NCBI RefSeq assembly: GCF_015160855.1
Contig: NZ_CP063373.1
Location: 9,585,001-9,649,000, forward strand
DNA length: 64,000 nucleotides
Source: Streptomyces ferrugineus
Lineage (GTDB): Bacteria; Actinomycetota; Actinomycetes; Streptomycetales; Streptomycetaceae
Reading direction: 5' to 3'
The notes below the pieces were generated by a model, which saw nothing but the letters and a program-made list of their open reading frames with translations, did not search any database and had not been told where the DNA came from. Positions 59,970-64,000 of this stretch are shown piece by piece; positions within the stretch are counted from its first letter, which is position 1; every line of letters begins with the position of its first letter. A program made the translations under genes and the position numbers.

Positions 59970-60308
59970 TCAGCCCACCGCGGCGTAGTTCTCGTACACC
60001 TCGTCGTCGTCGAGCGGCAGCAGGCCCGCCCCGCGCTCGTACTCCGTGCGTGCGGTCTCCAGCAGCCGGCGCCACGAGGTGACCGTCGGCCGCCTGCGCA
60101 GCAGCGCACGGCGCTCCCGCTCCGTCATTCCTCCCCACACGCCGAACTCGACGCGGTTGTCCAGCGCGTCCGCCAGGCACTCCGTGCGCACCGGGCATCC
60201 GGTGCACACCGCCTTGGCCCTGTTCTGCGCTGCTCCCTGAACGAACAGTTCATCCGGATCGGTAGTGCGGCAGGCCGCCTGCGCACTCCAGTCGGTTACC
60301 CAGCCCAT
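59970..60308 (-). CDS. wblA: WhiB-like regulator WblA
   Basis: A 112-residue WhiB protein. Four Cys of the FeS cluster are in AACRTTDP and CTGCPVRTEC, followed by the conserved GVWGG of the C-terminal domain and the basic DNA-contact helix TERERRALLRRR. MGWVTDWSAQAAC at ATG 60308 matches WblA of other Streptomyces; an ATG at 60365 in the same frame adds 19 residues. GGGAGAGGA lies 10 bases upstream. In S. coelicolor WblA controls sporulation and represses antibiotic production. Confidence 0.95.
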   Translation of the reverse strand: MGWVTDWSAQAACRTTDPDELFVQGAAQNRAKAVCTGCPVRTECLADALDNRVEFGVWGGMTERERRALLRRRPTVTSWRRLLETARTEYERGAGLLPLDDDEVYENYAAVG

Positions 60309-60829
60309 ACCGGCGCCGTCCTCTCCCGAATCGAGGCTCCCCCACGGCGGCAGCGGCATATTCACCGCCGCCAGTTGAGGACGTTACGGAAGGTGGGCAC
60401 AGCGCAACACCCCCTTCGGGCCCAATCTTGAATGGCCCGAACGGACTATGGGTAAGCGGCAGATCACCCGGGGGAGTGAGCTGGCGACATGCGTGACTTT
60501 CCCGGCAAACCGGGACAGTTCTACTGAGTCACAACGGACGCCGGATGACACACAAGGCGGATTCGGACACGTCCCCACCAAAAAAGTGGGCCATCGCCAG
60601 AACGATTCGGGGTCGCCGGACGTATTGATACGTGACCGCGCTGCTGTGACAGTTGAGAGCAGCTTAGGCCAACGCCTGTACGCCTGTCCGGCGAATGGGA
60701 AGGCAGACGGCTGACTTTGCCGTGCCATGACTCACGGCACCCCCGCGCATGGCCTGTCTCACATCGCCGTGCCGGGCTCGCACACGATCGGCCCTCGGTT
60801 CGCTCATGTCTACGGTTTAGGCTTCCCCC
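60309..60829. promoter_or_regulatory. Long divergent upstream region of wblA and the PBP gene
   Basis: About 520 bases with no supported gene. On the minus strand TGACTCAG (60524-60531) matches one half of a BldD-type palindrome, and CCCGG-CAAA-CCGGG (60501-60514) is an inverted repeat. BldD is known to target wblA in Streptomyces, but this half-site alone is weak. Confidence 0.4.
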
Positions 60830-63115
60830 ATGCCAAAGAACCGCTCGGGCAGTGGTCTGTCGCCGACGCAGCAGGCCGCCAAGTTCCTCGGTGTCAGTGT
60901 GCTCGCGGGAGCCGTGCTGGCCGGTATCGCGCTGCCCGCCGTCGGCGCGCTGGGGCTCGCGGCCAAGGGGTCCGTCGAGAGCTTCGACGAGCTCCCGGCC
61001 AACCTCAAGACACCTCCGCTGAGCCAGCGCACCACGATCCTGGACGCCGAGGGCGGCACGATCGCCACGGTCTACTCGCGCGACCGTACGGTGGTCGACC
61101 TCAAGGACATCTCGCCGTACATGCAGCAGGCGATCGTCGCGATCGAGGACGCCCGCTTCTACCAGCACGGCGCGGTCGACCTGAAGGGCGTCCTGCGCGC
61201 CCTCAACCGCAACGCCCAGAGCGGCGGCGTCAGCGAGGGCGCGTCCACGCTGACACAGCAGTACGTCAAGAACGTCTTCGTCGAGGAGGCCGGCGACGAC
61301 GCGACGAAGGTCCAGCAGGCCACCCAGCAGACCCTCGGCCGCAAGATCAAGGAGCTGAAGTACGCGATCCAGGTGGAGGAGGAGCTCGGCAAGAAGAAGA
61401 TCCTCGAGAACTACCTGAACATCACGTTCTTCGGCCAGCAGGCGTACGGCGTCGAGGCCGCGGCCCGGCGCTACTTCTCCAAGTCCGCCAAGGACCTCAA
61501 GCTGCAGGAAGCCGCGCTGCTCGCCGGCATCGTCCAGTCGCCCAGCCGCTACGACCCGGTCAACGACGAGGCCGAGGCCACCAAGCGGCGCAACGTCGTG
61601 CTGCAGCGCATGGCCGACCTCGGTGACGTCTCCCAGGCGGAGGCGGACCAGGCCAAGAAGACGCCGCTGGGCCTGAAGGTCAGCAAGCCCAAGAACGGCT
61701 GCATCACCGCCGTCAAGGGTGCCGGCTTCTTCTGCAAGTACGTCGAGAAGGTGTTCCTCGCCGACCCGGTCTTCGGCAAGAACCGCGAGGCCCGCGCCAA
61801 GACCTGGAACCAGGGCGGCCTGACCATCACCACGACCCTCGACCCGAAGTCGCAGAAGTCGGTCCAGGCCTCGCTCAAGGACCACGTCAACCAGGACGAC
61901 AAGGTCGCCGCCGCGGCCACCCTCGTCGAGCCCGGCACCGGCAAGATCCTCGGCATGGGCCAGTCGAAGCCGTACGGCTTCGGCAAGAACGAGACCGAGT
62001 ACAACTACTCGGTCGACGCGAAGTACGGCGGCTCCAACTTCGGCTTCCCGACCGGTTCGACGTTCAAGCCGTTCGTCGCGGCGGCCGCGCTGGAGGAGGG
62101 CCGGCCGCCGACGCAGGAGTACTCATCGCCGTACGAGATGCCGTACCCGAGCCCGGTCCAGACCTGCGACAGCACGCCGTGGACCAACCGCAACAACGAG
62201 AAGCTGGAGAACGAGAGCGAGTCGGAGCGCGGCCCCTACCGCCTGAAGAAGGCGATGGAGCTGTCGGTGAACACCTACTTCGTGCAGATGGTCGCCGACA
62301 TCGGCCTGTGCCCGGTGGTCAACGTCACCGACAAGCTCCACGTCCGCCAGGGCAACGGCGACAAGCTCCCGGAGACGCCCGCCGTCACCCTCGGCTCGGT
62401 CGGCCTCTCCCCGCTGACGATGGCGAGCGCGTACGCCGCCTTCGCCTCCCGCGGCATGTACTGCACGCCGATCGCCATCGAGTCGATCTCGCAGAAGGTC
62501 GGCGGCCAGCAGAAGTCCCTGGAGGTGCCGAAGTCGACCTGCTCGCGCGCGATGTCCGAGCAGACCGCGGACACCGTCAACAGCCTGCTGCAGGGCGTGG
62601 TCGACTCCGGCACGGGCCGGGAGGCCGGCCTCTCCGACCGCGACAGCGCCGGCAAGACCGGTACGACGGACGAGCGCCGCAACGCCTGGTTCGTCGGCTA
62701 CACGCCGAACCTCTCGGGCGCCGTCTGGGTCGGCAGCGCCACCCAGAAGGTCAAGATGCGCAACATCTACATCGGCGGCCAGTACCACGACCTGGTCTAC
62801 GGCGGCCGGGTGCCGGGCCCGATCTGGCGCGACGCCATGGTCGGCGCCCTGGAGGGCAAGCCCGTCGAACAGTTCAACACCATCCGCATCCCCGACGACG
62901 AGGACCGCGACGAGGGCCGCGAGGACGACGACGAGGGTGACGACGACGGCAACAACGGCGACGACAACGTCATCGGCGGCCTGATCGGCGGCGGCGACAA
63001 CGGCGGGGGCAACGGCGGATCGGACGGCGGCACGTTCCCGACCCCGACGTTCTCGATCCCGGAGGGCTGGTGGCAGGGCCAGACGAACGGGAACGGCAAC
63101 GGGGGACGCGACTAG
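60830..63115 (+). CDS. Bifunctional penicillin-binding protein (class A)
   Basis: A 761-residue membrane-anchored peptidoglycan synthase. An N-terminal hydrophobic helix lies at about residues 18-42. The glycosyltransferase 51 domain shows VAIEDARFYQHGAVDLKGVLRAL (catalytic Glu), GASTLTQQYVKN and AALLAGIVQSPSRYDP. The transpeptidase has SxxK in GSTFKPFVAAAAL, the SxN motif as SVN in MELSVNTYFV, and KTG in SAGKTGTTDERR. The last 90 residues are a Gly/Asp/Asn-rich tail (GDDDGNNGDDN). Start follows TAGGCTTCCCCC without a clear site. Confidence 0.94.
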   Translation: MPKNRSGSGLSPTQQAAKFLGVSVLAGAVLAGIALPAVGALGLAAKGSVESFDELPANLKTPPLSQRTTILDAEGGTIATVYSRDRTVVDLKDISPYMQQAIVAIEDARFYQHGAVDLKGVLRALNRNAQSGGVSEGASTLTQQYVKNVFVEEAGDDATKVQQATQQTLGRKIKELKYAIQVEEELGKKKILENYLNITFFGQQAYGVEAAARRYFSKSAKDLKLQEAALLAGIVQSPSRYDPVNDEAEATKRRNVVLQRMADLGDVSQAEADQAKKTPLGLKVSKPKNGCITAVKGAGFFCKYVEKVFLADPVFGKNREARAKTWNQGGLTITTTLDPKSQKSVQASLKDHVNQDDKVAAAATLVEPGTGKILGMGQSKPYGFGKNETEYNYSVDAKYGGSNFGFPTGSTFKPFVAAAALEEGRPPTQEYSSPYEMPYPSPVQTCDSTPWTNRNNEKLENESESERGPYRLKKAMELSVNTYFVQMVADIGLCPVVNVTDKLHVRQGNGDKLPETPAVTLGSVGLSPLTMASAYAAFASRGMYCTPIAIESISQKVGGQQKSLEVPKSTCSRAMSEQTADTVNSLLQGVVDSGTGREAGLSDRDSAGKTGTTDERRNAWFVGYTPNLSGAVWVGSATQKVKMRNIYIGGQYHDLVYGGRVPGPIWRDAMVGALEGKPVEQFNTIRIPDDEDRDEGREDDDEGDDDGNNGDDNVIGGLIGGGDNGGGNGGSDGGTFPTPTFSIPEGWWQGQTNGNGNGGRD

Positions 63116-63128
63116 GGGTTCCGCACGG

Positions 63129-63177
63129 CGGCGACGGCCCCTGTCCCTTGTGATTGAAGGGACAGGGGCCGTCGCCG
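63129..63177 (+). terminator. Terminator after the PBP gene
   Basis: A 21-base perfect inverted repeat (arms 63129-63149 and 63157-63177, loop GTGATTG), 13 bases past the stop. Confidence 0.9.
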
Positions 63178-63185
63178 TCGTCGCT

Positions 63186-63227
63186 GTCGTCGTATTGCCG
63201 TCGTCGTATTGCCGTCGTCGTATTGCC
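63186..63227. repeat. 14-base tandem repeat, three copies
   Basis: GTCGTCGTATTGCC occurs three times in exact tandem at 63186-63199, 63200-63213 and 63214-63227. It lies between the PBP terminator and the YqeY gene and codes for nothing evident. Confidence 0.9.
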
Positions 63228-63299
63228 GTCGCTGTGTGTCGCCGTCGACGTATACGACCGGTTGGGTGCGGTTACGACGGTCCAGGCGAGCGGGGTCCG

Positions 63300-63764
63300 T
63301 CAGCCCGCCAGCAGCTTCTTCACCGCCGCGGCCACCCGGCCGCCCTCGGCCTGCCCCGCCACCTTCGGGTTCACGATCTTCATTACGGCGCCCATGGCCC
63401 GCGGACCCTCGGCGCCGGCTGCCTTGGCCTCCTCGACGGCCTGGGCCACGATCCGGTTCAGCTCGTCGTCGCTGAGCTGCTTCGGCAGGTACGCGGCGAG
63501 TACCTCGCCCTCCGCCTTCTCCCGCTCGGCCTGCTCGGCACGACCACCCTGCGCGAAGGCCTCGGCGGCCTCACGGCGCTTCTTCGCCTCGCGGGTGATC
63601 ACCTTCTGGACCTCGTCGTCGGAGAGCTCGCGCTTCTCCTTGCCCGCGACCTCCTCCTTGGTGATCGCGGCGAGCGTCAGCCGGAGCGTCGAGGAGCGGA
63701 GCTCGTCGCGCTCCTTGATCGCGGCGTTGAGGTCTTCCTGCAGCTTCGACTTGAGCGTGGTCAT
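63300..63764 (-). CDS. GatB/YqeY-domain protein
   Basis: A 154-residue all-helical protein: MTTLKSKLQEDLNAAIKERDELRSSTLRLTLAAI, then SDDEVQKVITREAKKRREAAEAF, YLPKQLSDDELNRIV and GAVMKIVNPKVAGQAEGGRVAAAVKKLL, the YqeY family order. The domain resembles the tail of GatB. Stand-alone YqeY proteins are conserved but their role is not settled. ATG 63764 gives the family start; a longer frame to 63896 is not supported. Confidence 0.93.
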   Translation of the reverse strand: MTTLKSKLQEDLNAAIKERDELRSSTLRLTLAAITKEEVAGKEKRELSDDEVQKVITREAKKRREAAEAFAQGGRAEQAEREKAEGEVLAAYLPKQLSDDELNRIVAQAVEEAKAAGAEGPRAMGAVMKIVNPKVAGQAEGGRVAAAVKKLLAG

Positions 63765-63905
63765 GGGGCCGATTGTCGCAGGTGTGGAGGGCGGAACGCC
63801 CGTTGATTTCAAGGGGGTGCGTGAGGGGTGGCGGATGTCGGAGGGCGGGCGCATCCGCCAGGCACCCCGGAACGGGACGCTCCACCGGTCTGACACGATG
63901 GTCGT

Positions 63906-64000
63906 ATGCGCGCGCGATACGGAGTACCCCTGGGAATCACGGCGGTTGGCGCCGCCGGTCTGCTGTATTCGGCGGGTTTCGAGGCCCGTTCCTTCCGCCT
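63906..64000 (+). CDS. Metallophosphoesterase, 5' end
   Basis: The frame reads MRARYGVPLGITAVGAAGLLYSAGFEARSFRL before the window ends. A hydrophobic helix followed by GFEARSFRL is the start of YkuE-type metallophosphoesterases, which are widespread at this place in Streptomyces. No ribosome binding site precedes the ATG, which may be leaderless. Only the first 31 codons are in the window. Confidence 0.65.
   Translation, partial: MRARYGVPLGITAVGAAGLLYSAGFEARSFR

Noticed and set aside
60448..60714. An 88-codon frame between wblA and the PBP gene
   Set aside because: No ribosome binding site and no recognisable features; the region is better read as regulatory.

Overview
The window is chromosomal DNA from a Streptomyces. 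GC content is very high, codons end in G or C, GTG and TTG starts and ATGA overlaps are common, and the gene set is the streptomycete core (topA, an MFS-thymidylate kinase fusion, hppA, bldG, Tad pilus genes, crp, wblA). From about 10.4 kb on, gene order matches, as I remember it, the S. coelicolor segment around SCO3540 to SCO3582. This part looks like stable core chromosome.

The first 10.5 kb is accessory. A LysE-type exporter (1-585, minus) stands back to back with a tightly overlapping three-gene operon: a PurN-like formyltransferase, a class III PLP aminotransferase and a CYTH-HAD fusion (957-4281, plus). I do not recognise this combination as a described pathway. A strong hairpin and a 42-base copy of the 3' half of tRNA-Thr (4354-4395) follow. 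The intact tRNA-Thr(CGU) lies at 10412-10485. The 6.1 kb between these att-like repeats has no integrase. It holds a truncated isocitrate/isopropylmalate dehydrogenase, an MFS drug exporter, an ECF41-type sigma factor with a TTA codon, a frameshifted cation/proton antiporter, a fragment of a tryptophan 2,3-dioxygenase-like enzyme, an intact MbtH-like gene and a flavin reductase. I read this as a decayed integrated element carrying the debris of a nonribosomal peptide cluster.

10.5-27 kb, all on the minus strand: a secreted tripeptidyl aminopeptidase-like lipoprotein, holB, the MFS-tmk fusion with a long charged coiled coil, topA with a lysine-rich tail, a methyltransferase, a lipoprotein, the proton-pumping pyrophosphatase, and the anti-sigma/BldG pair. 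27-36 kb: a MrfA/DUF1998-type helicase divergent from bldG, then the Tad locus on the minus strand (TadZ, TadA, TadB, TadC, pilin-like DUF4244, two TadE-like proteins), linked by short overlaps. The last TadE-like gene runs antisense into the helicase 3' end.

36-54 kb: an HAD phosphatase, a probable small-RNA locus (possibly 6S RNA), a degenerate Fic-like protein, a CooC/MinD-like ATPase, a polysaccharide-deacetylase-like lipoprotein, a SulP-STAS-carbonic anhydrase fusion, acs with a DasR-like site, nhaA with a structured leader, a holin-like membrane protein, an epoxide-hydrolase-like enzyme, MarP-type protease, a CoA-pyrophosphatase-type NUDIX protein, nth and crp. 54-64 kb: NUDIX and metallo-beta-lactamase-fold hydrolases coupled through a 21-codon micro-ORF, a nucleotidyltransferase, RidA and DUF4177, two ArsA/Get3-like ATPases coupled through a 26-codon micro-ORF, wblA, a bifunctional penicillin-binding protein, a YqeY protein and the start of a metallophosphoesterase.

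Taken together, the core part combines DNA maintenance, membrane energetics, cell envelope and developmental control (bldG, crp, wblA). The places with most room for something undescribed are the 957-4281 operon, the tRNA-Thr island and the two translated-spacer micro-ORFs.
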